This document shows positions 7,523-15,016 of a stretch of 35,731 bases of DNA, piece after piece. Source of the DNA: CAWEPK01 sp049521495. Its GTDB lineage: Bacteria; Desulfobacterota; Syntrophorhabdia; Syntrophorhabdales; WCHB1-27. A program made the position numbers and the translations under genes. The notes beneath the pieces are model-generated. The model was not told the DNA's origin and searched no databases. It saw nothing but the letters and a program-made list of their open reading frames with translations. Position 1 is the first letter of the stretch. Every line of letters starts with the position of its first letter. The stretch covers positions 1-35,731 of the forward strand of contig JBEKOT010000009.1 in NCBI GenBank assembly GCA_049521495.1, read 5' to 3'.

Positions 7523-8686
7523 ATGACGGACGATACATTCTTTGGATACCGGCGTGAGAACGGCCGCGTGGGCGTGCGCAACCATGTGGCCATCCTGCCC
7601 CTCGACGACCTCTCCAACAACGCGTGCGAGGCGGTGGCTAACAATATAAAGGGTACCCTCGTTCTGCCCCACCCGTACGGCCGCCTCCAGTTCGGCGAAG
7701 ACCTCGATCTTTACTTTCGCACCCTCATCGGCGTCGGCTCGAACCCCAACGTTGCCGCTGTCGTAGTCATCGGTATCGAGCCCCTCTGGACCAAAGTGAT
7801 CGTGGAAGGCATCGAGAAGACGGGCAAGGCCGTGGCCGGGTTTGCCATCGAGCAGCACGGCGACCTCAACACGATCTGCAGCGCCTCCAGGGCAGCCAAG
7901 GATTTCGTGCACCTCGCAAGCGAGAAGCACCGGGAGGAATGTTCCCTGACAGAGCTTTGGGTCTCGACGAAGTGCGGAGAGTCCGACACCACCTCCGGCA
8001 TCGCCTCGAACCCCACGGTCGGCAACGCCTTCGACAAGCTATACGGGAGGGGTCTGACCCTGCTCTTCGGCGAGACGACGGAGCTTACAGGGGGTGAGCA
8101 CCTGGTGGCCGCGCGCTGCCGCACACCGGAGGTCCGGGCGAGGTTCCAGGCCATGTTCGACCGCTATATGGCTGTCGTCGAGGCGCACAAGACGAGTGAC
8201 CTTTCCGATTCCCAGCCCACGAAGGGGAACATCGAGGGCGGCCTGACAACGATCGAGGAGAAAGCTCTGGGCAATATTCAGAAGATCGGCAAGAAGTGCA
8301 TGGTAGACGGCGCGCTCGATAAGGCGGAGACCCCGACGGGCCCCGGCCTCTGGTTCATGGATTCCTCTTCGGCTGCCGCCGAGATGGTCACCCTCTGCGC
8401 AGCCTCCGGGTTTGTGGTGCACACGTTCCCTACGGGCCAGTGCAACGTCATCGGCAACCCCATCCTGCCCGTTATCAAGGTTTGCGCCAACCCCCGGACC
8501 ATAAGGACCATGGGAGAGCACATTGACTTGGACGTGTCCGGCATCCTGCGCAAGGAGATGAACCTCGACCAGGCGGGCGACGCCTTGCTCGCGATGATCA
8601 TGCGCACGGCGAACGGGAGGCTTACCGCGGCGGAGGTGCTGGGACACAGGGAGTTCGTCATTACCAGGCTTTACGAAAGCGCCTGA
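7523..8686 (+). CDS. UxaA-family dehydratase, large catalytic subunit (SuyB/altronate dehydratase-like)
   Basis: A 387-residue protein matching the C-terminal part of UxaA/GarD and the separate SuyB chain. Family segments in order: GYRRENGRVGVRNHVAILP (about 7-25), TKCGESDTTSGIASNP (about 155), FGETTELTGGEHL (about 182), GNIEGGLTTIEEKALG (about 235), GLWFMDSSS, and FPTGQCNVIGNPILPVIKV (about 305). The family removes water, or sulfite in SuyAB, from 2-hydroxy acids to give 2-keto acids, with a metal centre. The start at 7523 is preferred over an upstream in-frame ATG (7490) because AAAGGAG sits at 7508-7514. The 26-bp spacing from the SAF gene and shared promoter imply one two-subunit enzyme. 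A pathway of import, racemisation, then lyase with the tct/LarA-like genes is inferred. Confidence 0.88.
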   Translation: MTDDTFFGYRRENGRVGVRNHVAILPLDDLSNNACEAVANNIKGTLVLPHPYGRLQFGEDLDLYFRTLIGVGSNPNVAAVVVIGIEPLWTKVIVEGIEKTGKAVAGFAIEQHGDLNTICSASRAAKDFVHLASEKHREECSLTELWVSTKCGESDTTSGIASNPTVGNAFDKLYGRGLTLLFGETTELTGGEHLVAARCRTPEVRARFQAMFDRYMAVVEAHKTSDLSDSQPTKGNIEGGLTTIEEKALGNIQKIGKKCMVDGALDKAETPTGPGLWFMDSSSAAAEMVTLCAASGFVVHTFPTGQCNVIGNPILPVIKVCANPRTIRTMGEHIDLDVSGILRKEMNLDQAGDALLAMIMRTANGRLTAAEVLGHREFVITRLYESA

Positions 8687-8689
8687 TCG

Positions 8690-8741
8690 GCTGTCCGCTG
8701 ACCGCCGGGCCGGCTGCGCCGAAGCGGCCCGGCGAGACAGC
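8690..8741 (+). terminator. Large GC-rich hairpin downstream of the UxaA-like pair
   Basis: A perfect 9-bp stem, GCCGGGCCG (8704-8712) with CGGCCCGGC (8725-8733), is nested in a second pairing, GCTGTC (8690-8695) with GACAGC (8736-8741). It begins 4 bp after the stop codon. There is no immediate T-tract, so it may be an imperfect intrinsic terminator or an mRNA-stabilising hairpin. Confidence 0.55.
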
Positions 8742-8846
8742 GGCCCCGATTTGGTCGTTTGCTTATAGCTTCCTCCATCTTCTTTTCTTGTTGTCTTTTT
8801 TTGACAGGCTTCGTATGATAACTCAATAACTTGCAGACAGAATTAC

Positions 8847-8866
8847 CCCGCTGCGGAAAAAGCGGG
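8847..8866. repeat. Inverted repeat just before the methyltransferase start
   Basis: CCCGCT (8847-8852) and AGCGGG (8861-8866) flank an 8-nt A-rich loop about 15 bp before the start codon. It could be an operator or an RNA hairpin limiting translation; nothing shows which. Confidence 0.35.
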
Positions 8867-8880
8867 CCGGGGGCGTGAAT

Positions 8881-9588
8881 ATGGGCGACACTCACAAGAT
8901 CGGGCCGGCGGGCGGATCGCGGTCGATGACAACCGAGCCGCTGTTCAAAACGGAGAAAGCCCGCGTAGTAGCTCAATACGAACCTCTACCTTCCGTCTGG
9001 TACGGTGAGGACCGGAACCTTCTGGAAAAACTGCTGTTCTTTTATCCTCGGAAGCGCCCCAAGAGGATTCTCGATGCCACAGTCAACCTCGGCAGGTTCT
9101 GGCGAAACAGCGAGCGTCCCGTAATAGGGATGGACATCGATTTCAGCCGCAAACCCACTCTCGTGGCCGATAACACCGTAATGCCTTTCAGGGATTCTTC
9201 ATTCGACGCAGTCGTTTACGATCCACCCCATATCCCGAATCAGGGCAGGGACAGGCTCAAGAATTTTGCCGCCCGCTTAGGCCTTGTTCGCAGCTCATCG
9301 AAAGAGAGCCAGTACACGTTCCCGCCTTTTTTGCGCGAGGCGTACCGCGTTCTGCATTCTGAGGGGGTCTTATTCGCGAAAATAACGGACTATGTGCACC
9401 AACACCGTTATCAATGGGCTCACATCGAGCTGGTCAACGCCGCCGCGTCGTTAGGCTTTCGGCCCTGCGACTGTATCATCAAAGTCCGTAAAGGGTCGAT
9501 AATAGACCCCAAATGGAAGACCGCCCATCATTCGAGACGGCATCATTGCTACTGGCTGGTATTCCGCAAATCCAAAAAGTGTGAATAG
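8881..9588 (+). CDS. Solitary SAM-dependent methyltransferase with a DPPH motif
   Basis: About 235 residues. The core is a class I Rossmann methyltransferase: RILDATVNLGRFW (motif I region, about 64-76), GMDIDFSRKP (acidic loop), then FDAVVYDPPHIPNQG (about 108-122). DPPH stands where DNA/RNA amino-methyltransferases carry (D/N/S)PP(Y/F/W/H), so N6-adenine or N4-cytosine nucleic-acid methylation is the best guess. No target-recognition domain, restriction gene or specificity subunit is adjacent. Start: ATG 8881 with GGGGG at 8868-8873 is preferred over the in-frame GTG at 8875, which would lie directly on that box. By eye the codon use is more AT-tolerant than its neighbours, and it sits alone between two gaps, which fits an acquired or phage-derived gene. 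The substrate is unknown. Confidence 0.7.
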   Translation: MGDTHKIGPAGGSRSMTTEPLFKTEKARVVAQYEPLPSVWYGEDRNLLEKLLFFYPRKRPKRILDATVNLGRFWRNSERPVIGMDIDFSRKPTLVADNTVMPFRDSSFDAVVYDPPHIPNQGRDRLKNFAARLGLVRSSSKESQYTFPPFLREAYRVLHSEGVLFAKITDYVHQHRYQWAHIELVNAAASLGFRPCDCIIKVRKGSIIDPKWKTAHHSRRHHCYWLVFRKSKKCE

Positions 9589-9740
9589 ACCGGATATATC
9601 ACCGCCGTCAAGGGACCTTGCCTGTATGCCCCGACTATCCATCATTCGTTCCCGGGGTTAGCTAATCGGTCACCTATAAAGTCGGGTATCTCATGTGGCG
9701 AGTACAAGGTTCTTTTGCGGCCGGAGGAAATTTGGATGGA

Positions 9741-9760
9741 TTTCGCGTTGTTTTGCGAAA
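9741..9760. repeat. Small hairpin upstream of the rarA promoter
   Basis: TTTCGC (9741-9746) and GCGAAA (9755-9760) flank an 8-nt T-rich loop in the 241-bp gap after the methyltransferase gene. It may end transcription from that gene. Apart from this and the rarA promoter I see nothing else in 9589-9829. Confidence 0.3.
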
Positions 9761-9792
9761 GCGCGCCCCGGCCGCCGAGGTGTCCCCCCTGC

Positions 9793-9821
9793 TTGAACGG
9801 GATTGTGTTAGCTGCTATAGT
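9793..9821 (+). promoter_or_regulatory. rarA operon promoter
   Basis: TTGAAC (9793-9798), a 17-bp spacer and TATAGT (9816-9821) make a strong sigma-70 promoter. The -10 ends 8 nt before the ATG at 9830 and there is no Shine-Dalgarno, so the transcript should be leaderless. Confidence 0.7.
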
Positions 9822-9829
9822 TATACACC

Positions 9830-11140
9830 ATGGAGCTGTTCAAAACCGAGAACGTCGGCAAGAGGGTGAAGAAACCCCTTGCCGACAGGATGCGTCCCAA
9901 GAACCTGGAGGAGTTCGTGGGGCAGGAGCACCTCCTCGGTGAAGGCAAGTTCCTGAAGACGCTCCTCGACACCAAGGAAATACCTTCCATGATCTTCTGG
10001 GGGCCGTCCGGCGTGGGGAAAACGAGCCTCGGCTGGCTCATCGGAAGGCATCTCGGCCTCCCCTTCGTCCCCCTGAGCGCAGTCAACATCGGAATAAAGG
10101 AAGTGAAAGAGATCATCCAGAAGTCGAGGCTCCAAAAGACGATCCTTTTTATCGATGAGTTCCACCGGTTCAACAAATTACAGCAGGATACTTTTCTGCC
10201 CCACGTGGAAGGGGGGGAGATCATCCTAATAGGCGCGACGACGGAGAACCCTTCCTTCGAGATCATCTCGCCCCTCCTTTCGAGAATGAAGGTCGTCACC
10301 CTCTCGCCCCTCACCGAAGAGGAGATTGTCACCATCCTCACGCGGGCGCTGGAGCGCGATGAGCTCCTCAGGTCGGCAGGCACGCGCCTCGAGGGGGAAG
10401 TCCTTCGGGAGATCGCCTCCCTGGTCACCGGCGATGCCCGGAAGGCGCTCAATCTCCTGGAAGTCTCCCAGGCGCTGGCAGCCAGGCGCAACCCCGGCTC
10501 TCCCGTGATCGATCACGCAACGGTGCAGGAGGCCTATCAGAAGAGGGTGCTCGTCTATGACAAAAGGGGGGAGATGCACTTCGATCTCATCAGCGCCTTC
10601 CACAAGAGCATGAGGGGCTCCGACCCGGATGCAGCCCTTTACTGGCTCGCCCGCATGATCGAGGCAGGGGAAGACCCGCTTTATCTCGCGAGACGGATGG
10701 CCCGCTTTGCCTCGGAAGACGTGGGGAACGCTGACCCGCAAGCCCTGTCTGTCGCTATGGCCGCCATGGAGGCTTTCAACTTCCTCGGCCCTCCGGAGGG
10801 GTACCTGGCCCTGGCCCAGGCCTGCGTCTACCTCTCCTGCGCGGAAAAGAGCAACGCCGTTGACGTCGCATACGGACAGGCGAGCGCCGACGTGAGGAAG
10901 CTCCCGGAATACCCGGTACCCCTTCACATCCGCAACGCCCCTACGAAGCTGATGTCCGACCTCGGCTACGGCCGCGACTACCTCTATCCCCACGATTACG
11001 AGGACGGCCTGGTCAGTCAGACCTACCTGCCGGAGCCGATAAAGGACAGGCAGTACTACCGGCCGACAAGCAGGGGATATGAGGCCCGCATAAGGGAATT
11101 CATGGAAAAGGCAAGGAAGGTCCGGAAGGGAGGGGGATGA
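9830..11140 (+). CDS. rarA: Replication-associated recombination protein A (MgsA/RarA AAA+ ATPase)
   Basis: A 436-residue protein of usual RarA length. The N-terminus reads like the family (MELFKTEN, then PLADRMRPKNLEEFVGQEHLL). Walker A is GPSGVGKT (58-65), Walker B is ILFIDEFHRF (about 105-114), and a sensor ATTENPSFE segment is near 140. The C-terminal half carries KSMRGSDPDAALYWLARM and the tetramerisation and clamp-loader-like region ending in YLP. RarA acts at stalled forks and gaps with SSB in the cytoplasm. The start is fixed by family alignment, although the promoter leaves no room for a ribosome-binding site. It heads a co-directional run of maintenance genes to 18500. Confidence 0.97.
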   Translation: MELFKTENVGKRVKKPLADRMRPKNLEEFVGQEHLLGEGKFLKTLLDTKEIPSMIFWGPSGVGKTSLGWLIGRHLGLPFVPLSAVNIGIKEVKEIIQKSRLQKTILFIDEFHRFNKLQQDTFLPHVEGGEIILIGATTENPSFEIISPLLSRMKVVTLSPLTEEEIVTILTRALERDELLRSAGTRLEGEVLREIASLVTGDARKALNLLEVSQALAARRNPGSPVIDHATVQEAYQKRVLVYDKRGEMHFDLISAFHKSMRGSDPDAALYWLARMIEAGEDPLYLARRMARFASEDVGNADPQALSVAMAAMEAFNFLGPPEGYLALAQACVYLSCAEKSNAVDVAYGQASADVRKLPEYPVPLHIRNAPTKLMSDLGYGRDYLYPHDYEDGLVSQTYLPEPIKDRQYYRPTSRGYEARIREFMEKARKVRKGGG

Positions 11141-11150
11141 AGGACATGAG

Positions 11151-12116
11151 GTGGCGCCCTTGAAGCGGATTTTTATCGGCGAGATAGGCAAGGACGCCGA
11201 CGTGAAGGACTTCTTTCTCGTCGCGAAGAAGGCGATCTATTCGGCCAGAAACGGCGCGAAGTACGCCAGCATCAGGTTGAAGGACAGGACCGGGTCGATA
11301 GAGGCAAAGATCTGGGACAGGGTCGATGAGATGTGCGCCTGCTTCGAGCGGAACGACATAGTCTATATCGAATCCAAGGCGAGGTCCTACCAGGGAGGGC
11401 TTCAGCTCCACGTTACAGGCATCCGCAAGGAGCCGCGCGTCCTCTCGGCCATGGAGATCAGGGAATTCTATCCCGAGACGCCGTCGGGCATCGAGAGTCT
11501 GAAAGATTCCTACTTCAGGATAACGGGCGGCCTTGGGGAGGAGCACCTCGCCCGCCTTTTCGGGGAGCTTGCGAGAAGGCCGGAGATACTGGAACGGTTC
11601 TTCCTTTTCCCAGCCTCTGTGGGCGTTCACCACATGTCCATCGGGGGCCTCCTGGAACATTCGGTGGCCGTTGCGCAGATGGGGAGGCACGCCGCCCCGT
11701 TCGCCGGAGGGGACCCGGACATCATAGTGGCAGGCGCTCTTCTTCATGATATAGGCAAGACCGATGAGATTACGTTCAGGGACGGCGGTTTCAGCTACTC
11801 GGACCAGGGCAGGCTCCTCGGGCACATCACATTGGGGGTTCTAATGGCGGACAGCCTGATAGCGGCCGTGGACGAGTTCCCCCAATATCTTTCGGACGTG
11901 CTCAAGCACATCATCATTTCCCACCACGGCGAAACGGATTGGGGCTCGCCGAAGAAGCCTATGTGCGTGGAGGCATTGGTTGTGCACTATATCGACAACC
12001 TTGACGCGAAGGCCATGGGGGTAAGGGAACATATGGAAGGGGCCATGGAGGATGAGAAATGGACCCAGTTCCACAAGCTCTACGAGTCCCGGTTTTACAA
12101 AACTCCTGAAAGGTGA
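11151..12116 (+). CDS. OB-fold/HD-domain protein, YhaM-like 3'-5' exoribonuclease
   Basis: A 321-residue protein. Residues about 15-95 form an OB-fold nucleic-acid-binding domain (KYASIRLKDRTGSIEAKIWD), and about 160-290 an HD phosphohydrolase domain with GGLLEHSVAVAQ, LLHDIGKTDE and HIIISHHGE, the metal-binding His/Asp set. This order matches YhaM/CBF1, a 3'-5' exonuclease on RNA and DNA of Firmicutes with homologues in deltaproteobacteria. Start: GTG 11151 with AAGGA at about 11140-11144; no ATG is in frame nearby. It begins 10 bp after rarA and ends 3 bp before rsmE. The final segment (about 285-321) is the conserved YhaM tail. Nuclease activity is inferred from domain order. Confidence 0.85.
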   Translation: MAPLKRIFIGEIGKDADVKDFFLVAKKAIYSARNGAKYASIRLKDRTGSIEAKIWDRVDEMCACFERNDIVYIESKARSYQGGLQLHVTGIRKEPRVLSAMEIREFYPETPSGIESLKDSYFRITGGLGEEHLARLFGELARRPEILERFFLFPASVGVHHMSIGGLLEHSVAVAQMGRHAAPFAGGDPDIIVAGALLHDIGKTDEITFRDGGFSYSDQGRLLGHITLGVLMADSLIAAVDEFPQYLSDVLKHIIISHHGETDWGSPKKPMCVEALVVHYIDNLDAKAMGVREHMEGAMEDEKWTQFHKLYESRFYKTPER

Positions 12117-12119
12117 TTA

Positions 12120-12857
12120 ATGGAAGTTAGAAGAGTTTTCGTGGACAGGCTGAAGATGAAGAACGGGATGGTCCTCATCGCGGGACCGAGCTGCAAATAT
12201 ATACTCACGGTGCTCCGGAAAGAGGTCGGTGAGCGGATCGACGTGATGGACGGCAAGGGCTACCTGTACCGCTGCACCATACACACGATCAAAGGCAAGG
12301 AGCTGTACCTTCATGTCACTGACGCCGTGCACCACCCCGAGGAGAAGAGGCCGAAGGTCACCCTTATGGTGAGTCCTATAAAGGGACCCAGGATGGACTG
12401 GCTCGTAGAGAAGGCCACGGAGCTGGGGGCAGACCGGATCCTTCCGACCATCTTCAGGAGGACGGTCGTCAAATTTCAGGACGGAGAGTCGGAGAAGTGC
12501 GAACGGTGGAAACGGATCATGATAGAGGCGTCCCGCCAGTCGGGCAGGTTCTCGGTCCCCGAGCTGTGCCCTCCGACGCCCCTTCGCGGCGTCCTCCCCT
12601 ACATCGAGCGCTTTCAGAACAGATGGCTCCTCTATGAGCGCGAGAAGAGCACGACCATGAGGGACATCCTGATGACGCAGAAGAACGGGGCGGTCTGCGT
12701 GGCCATCGGACCCGAAGGGGGCATTGAGGAAGGGGAGGCCCAATGGTTCACGGAGAACGGGTTTGTCGCCTGCACGCTCGGCGAGAATATACTGAGGACC
12801 GAAACGACGCCGCTCGTCGTCCTGTCCGTAATCTTTTATGAATTCAACATGCGATGA
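12120..12857 (+). CDS. rsmE: 16S rRNA (uracil-1498-N3)-methyltransferase
   Basis: A 245-residue SPOUT-class protein of usual RsmE length. The N-terminal PUA-like part starts MEVRRVFVDRL and has HILTVLR-type residues (YILTVLRKEVGE). The C-terminal trefoil-knot domain shows KATELGADRILP, EASRQSGRFSVPE, the AIGPEGGIEEGE SAM-binding loop and the LGENILRTETTPL knot signature. It methylates U1498 of 16S rRNA in the assembled 30S subunit. It starts 3 bp after the HD-domain gene and overlaps the next gene by 4 bp, so translation is coupled along the operon. Confidence 0.95.
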   Translation: MEVRRVFVDRLKMKNGMVLIAGPSCKYILTVLRKEVGERIDVMDGKGYLYRCTIHTIKGKELYLHVTDAVHHPEEKRPKVTLMVSPIKGPRMDWLVEKATELGADRILPTIFRRTVVKFQDGESEKCERWKRIMIEASRQSGRFSVPELCPPTPLRGVLPYIERFQNRWLLYEREKSTTMRDILMTQKNGAVCVAIGPEGGIEEGEAQWFTENGFVACTLGENILRTETTPLVVLSVIFYEFNMR

Positions 12858-13297
12858 AAAGGGCATCCCTATCGGTAAGGCTTTTAGCCTTCCTCGTCGA
12901 CCTATTTTTTCTCGCTTGCGTATCGGCGCTTCTTTTCATGTCCGGCATGGCGGGCGTTCTCGTCAGCGCGGGCGGGGGCCGCTCGTGGGCCGACCTCTCG
13001 ACGGCCTTGCAGGCTTTTGCCTGCATCCTTTTTATCTTTAAGGCCTTCCTTTTCCTGTTCTACTTTACTTATCTCACGGCAGGCGGCGAGAATACTATAG
13101 GGAAGGCCCTTTTCGGGATCAAGGTCGTGACAAGAAAAGATGGGAGCGCCTTGAGCCTCCCGCGCGCCCTGGCCAGGGCCTTTGGGTACTGGATATCTGC
13201 TGTTCCCCTTCTCCTTGGCTTCTGGATGGTTTTCCTGACCGGGGGCAGGGCGGCACACGATTTCATAGCAGGGACAATGGTGGTAAAGGAGGAGTGA
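12854..13297 (+). CDS. RDD-family inner-membrane protein
   Basis: A 147-residue protein with three to four hydrophobic stretches (about 8-32, 52-75, 112-132). The family residues are present: Arg and Asp in the first helix (RLLAFLVDLFF) and an Asp in the last (GRAAHDFIAGT), with the middle TIGKALFGIKVV segment that defines RDD proteins. RDD proteins are small integral membrane proteins of unclear role, some linked to ion exchange. It overlaps rsmE by 4 bp and touches the next gene by 1 bp. Confidence 0.88.
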   Translation: MKRASLSVRLLAFLVDLFFLACVSALLFMSGMAGVLVSAGGGRSWADLSTALQAFACILFIFKAFLFLFYFTYLTAGGENTIGKALFGIKVVTRKDGSALSLPRALARAFGYWISAVPLLLGFWMVFLTGGRAAHDFIAGTMVVKEE

Positions 13298-13959
13298 TGG
13301 GCAAGACTGGAAAGGGAAAGGCTGGCTGCGGTTGCTTGCTCTTCGTGCTCGTTCTCTGTATGGTCGCCGCAGGCGTCATGGTCCATCCGTTCTCGTTGAA
13401 GGTCATAGCGGGCCGCTTTCGCCACGAGGACAAGCTGGTCCCCTGCGACGCCATCTATGTGCCCAGGTTTTCGGAGGACAAGAACGGCGAGCTTTACACC
13501 GAGGCATTCAGGGAGTACTGGGCGGGCAACGGCAAGGTCATATGGGTGGAGGACGACCGGCTGTTCGGCCTCACCATGAAGGATATCGTGGCGAGAATGG
13601 CCAAGGAGAGGGGCATCAAAGAAGGCGCCCTTCGGGCCCTCGACGTGGGGGGGGACGGCCAGGCAAAGGCACAGATGGTGAAGCGGTCCCTCGCCAAACA
13701 GGGGATCAAGAAAATCATCGTCGTCGTGCCCGACTACGCTTCAAAAAGATGCCAGATGCTTTACGAGTCAGGTACGGGAGACTTGCCGGTCGTCCTCATC
13801 AAACCGGTCCAGGTCTCGTACTTCAAGCTCGATAAATGGTGGAGGGACGACCTCTCCCGGCACTTGATGGAGCGGGAGTTTTTCAGGGTCGGACGCCTCT
13901 ACTTCAGGGGGTTCGGATTCGGGGCAAAAGAGGGCGCGAAGGGAGAGACGGTTCGCTGA
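13297..13959 (+). CDS. Membrane-anchored DUF218-like (YdcF/SanA-type) protein
   Basis: About 220 residues. One N-terminal membrane segment (about 11-30, GCLLFVLVLCMVAAGVMV) is followed by an alpha/beta domain. DAIYVPRF, KVIWVEDD, the ALDVGGDGQAKAQMVKRSL segment, KKIIVVVPDYASKRC and a C-terminal WWRD segment resemble the DUF218 fold, whose members act in the envelope (ElyC/SanA) with unknown chemistry. The usual DUF218 glycine and polar residues are only partly kept, so this is a divergent member. Start: ATG 13297, using the AAAGGAGG at 13286-13293, rather than GTG 13294 which is almost on that box. It shares 1 bp with the RDD gene and lies 1 bp before dprA. Confidence 0.65.
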   Translation: MGKTGKGKAGCGCLLFVLVLCMVAAGVMVHPFSLKVIAGRFRHEDKLVPCDAIYVPRFSEDKNGELYTEAFREYWAGNGKVIWVEDDRLFGLTMKDIVARMAKERGIKEGALRALDVGGDGQAKAQMVKRSLAKQGIKKIIVVVPDYASKRCQMLYESGTGDLPVVLIKPVQVSYFKLDKWWRDDLSRHLMEREFFRVGRLYFRGFGFGAKEGAKGETVR

Positions 13960-13960
13960 T

Positions 13961-15016
13961 ATGGAAGAAGCTACGGCCCTCATCGCCCTTTCAAGGATTG
14001 TGACCATCAGCAATGCAGCCAAAAAGGTACTCGCGGAAGACGGGCAGCGCCTCGTCGCCATCTTCGAAGGAAGGGAGAAGGCGCAAGACCGGCTGGCTGA
14101 TGAGGCGATAAGCTCCTTCAAAGGGTTCGAGGCTATCGAGAGGGACCTCGCGGCCCTCTCCCGCATGGGCGTAGATCTCGTCACCATAAAAGACAGCACC
14201 TACCCGCCGGCTCTTGCGGCCATACCCGATGCGCCCCTCGTCCTCTACAAGAAGGGGCCTCTGCCCTTTCCCCGTGATGCCTTCGCGATCGTCGGGGCGA
14301 GAAAAGCGAGCTTCGAAGGGATTCTCCTTGCGGAAAGGATCGCCGAGACGCTCTCTTCCGCAGGGATAACGGTAGTGAGCGGTCTGGCGAGGGGTATCGA
14401 TGGCGCGGCACACAAGGGAGCGCTCCGCGGGAAGGGGAAGACGGCGGGCGTTCTCGGGTGCGGCATCGACATATGCTACCCCGCGGAGAACCGGAGGCTC
14501 TTTGACGACATCGGCCTGGAAGGGGTTGTCCTGACCGAATACAGGCCTGGGGAGCCGCCTTATCCCAGCCACTTTCCCGAGCGGAACAGGATCATAGCCG
14601 GCTTGTCTGCCGGCGTGCTGGTTGTGGAGGCGTCCCGGAAGAGCGGCTCTCTCATCACGGCCCGCCTCGCCCTCGATTACGGCCGTGAGGTGATGGCCGT
14701 ACCCGGCCGCGTCTTCGACGAGGCATACCAGGGCGCGAACAGCCTCATTAAAAAGGGCGCCCATCTTGTGGAAGAGATCGGCGACATCCTGTCCTGCTGC
14801 TTCCCCAATCTTCAAGCCGAGATGAAATCGGCTATTGATCTGGACGGAGATGAGGATTATATTTTCAGGTTGTTGGGCGGGGACCGGGTCCACGTCGATG
14901 AGCTTATAGAAAAGAGCCGCCTCGAGACGAGGCGGGTAATGGCAATCCTGACCCGCCTTGAAATGAAGGACATGGTAAGCTCCGTACCCGGCGGATTCTA
15001 TTTAAGGAAGATCTGA
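13961..15016 (+). CDS. dprA: DNA-processing protein DprA (Smf)
   Basis: A 351-residue protein. Residues about 1-70 form the SAM-like N-terminal part, and about 75-285 the Rossmann DprA domain with AIVGARKAS, VVSGLARGIDGAAH, GCGIDICYP, FPERNRIIAGLSAGVLVVEA, SGSLITARLA and a QGANSLIKKGA segment. About 290-351 is a winged-helix tail. DprA loads RecA onto incoming single-stranded DNA during transformation and is kept in many species not known to be competent. The gene is followed by topA (1-bp overlap) and trmFO, a recurrent bacterial order. Confidence 0.96.
   Translation: MEEATALIALSRIVTISNAAKKVLAEDGQRLVAIFEGREKAQDRLADEAISSFKGFEAIERDLAALSRMGVDLVTIKDSTYPPALAAIPDAPLVLYKKGPLPFPRDAFAIVGARKASFEGILLAERIAETLSSAGITVVSGLARGIDGAAHKGALRGKGKTAGVLGCGIDICYPAENRRLFDDIGLEGVVLTEYRPGEPPYPSHFPERNRIIAGLSAGVLVVEASRKSGSLITARLALDYGREVMAVPGRVFDEAYQGANSLIKKGAHLVEEIGDILSCCFPNLQAEMKSAIDLDGDEDYIFRLLGGDRVHVDELIEKSRLETRRVMAILTRLEMKDMVSSVPGGFYLRKI

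Noticed and set aside
8801..8829. TTGACA with a weak -10 upstream of the methyltransferase
   Set aside because: At 17 bp the -10 reads CAATAA, a poor match, and the better TATGAT lies only 7 bp from the -35, so no promoter was called.
9715..9942. A 75-codon frame crossing the rarA start
   Set aside because: It overlaps the rarA promoter and N-terminus in another frame, and its sequence is low-complexity with no domain.
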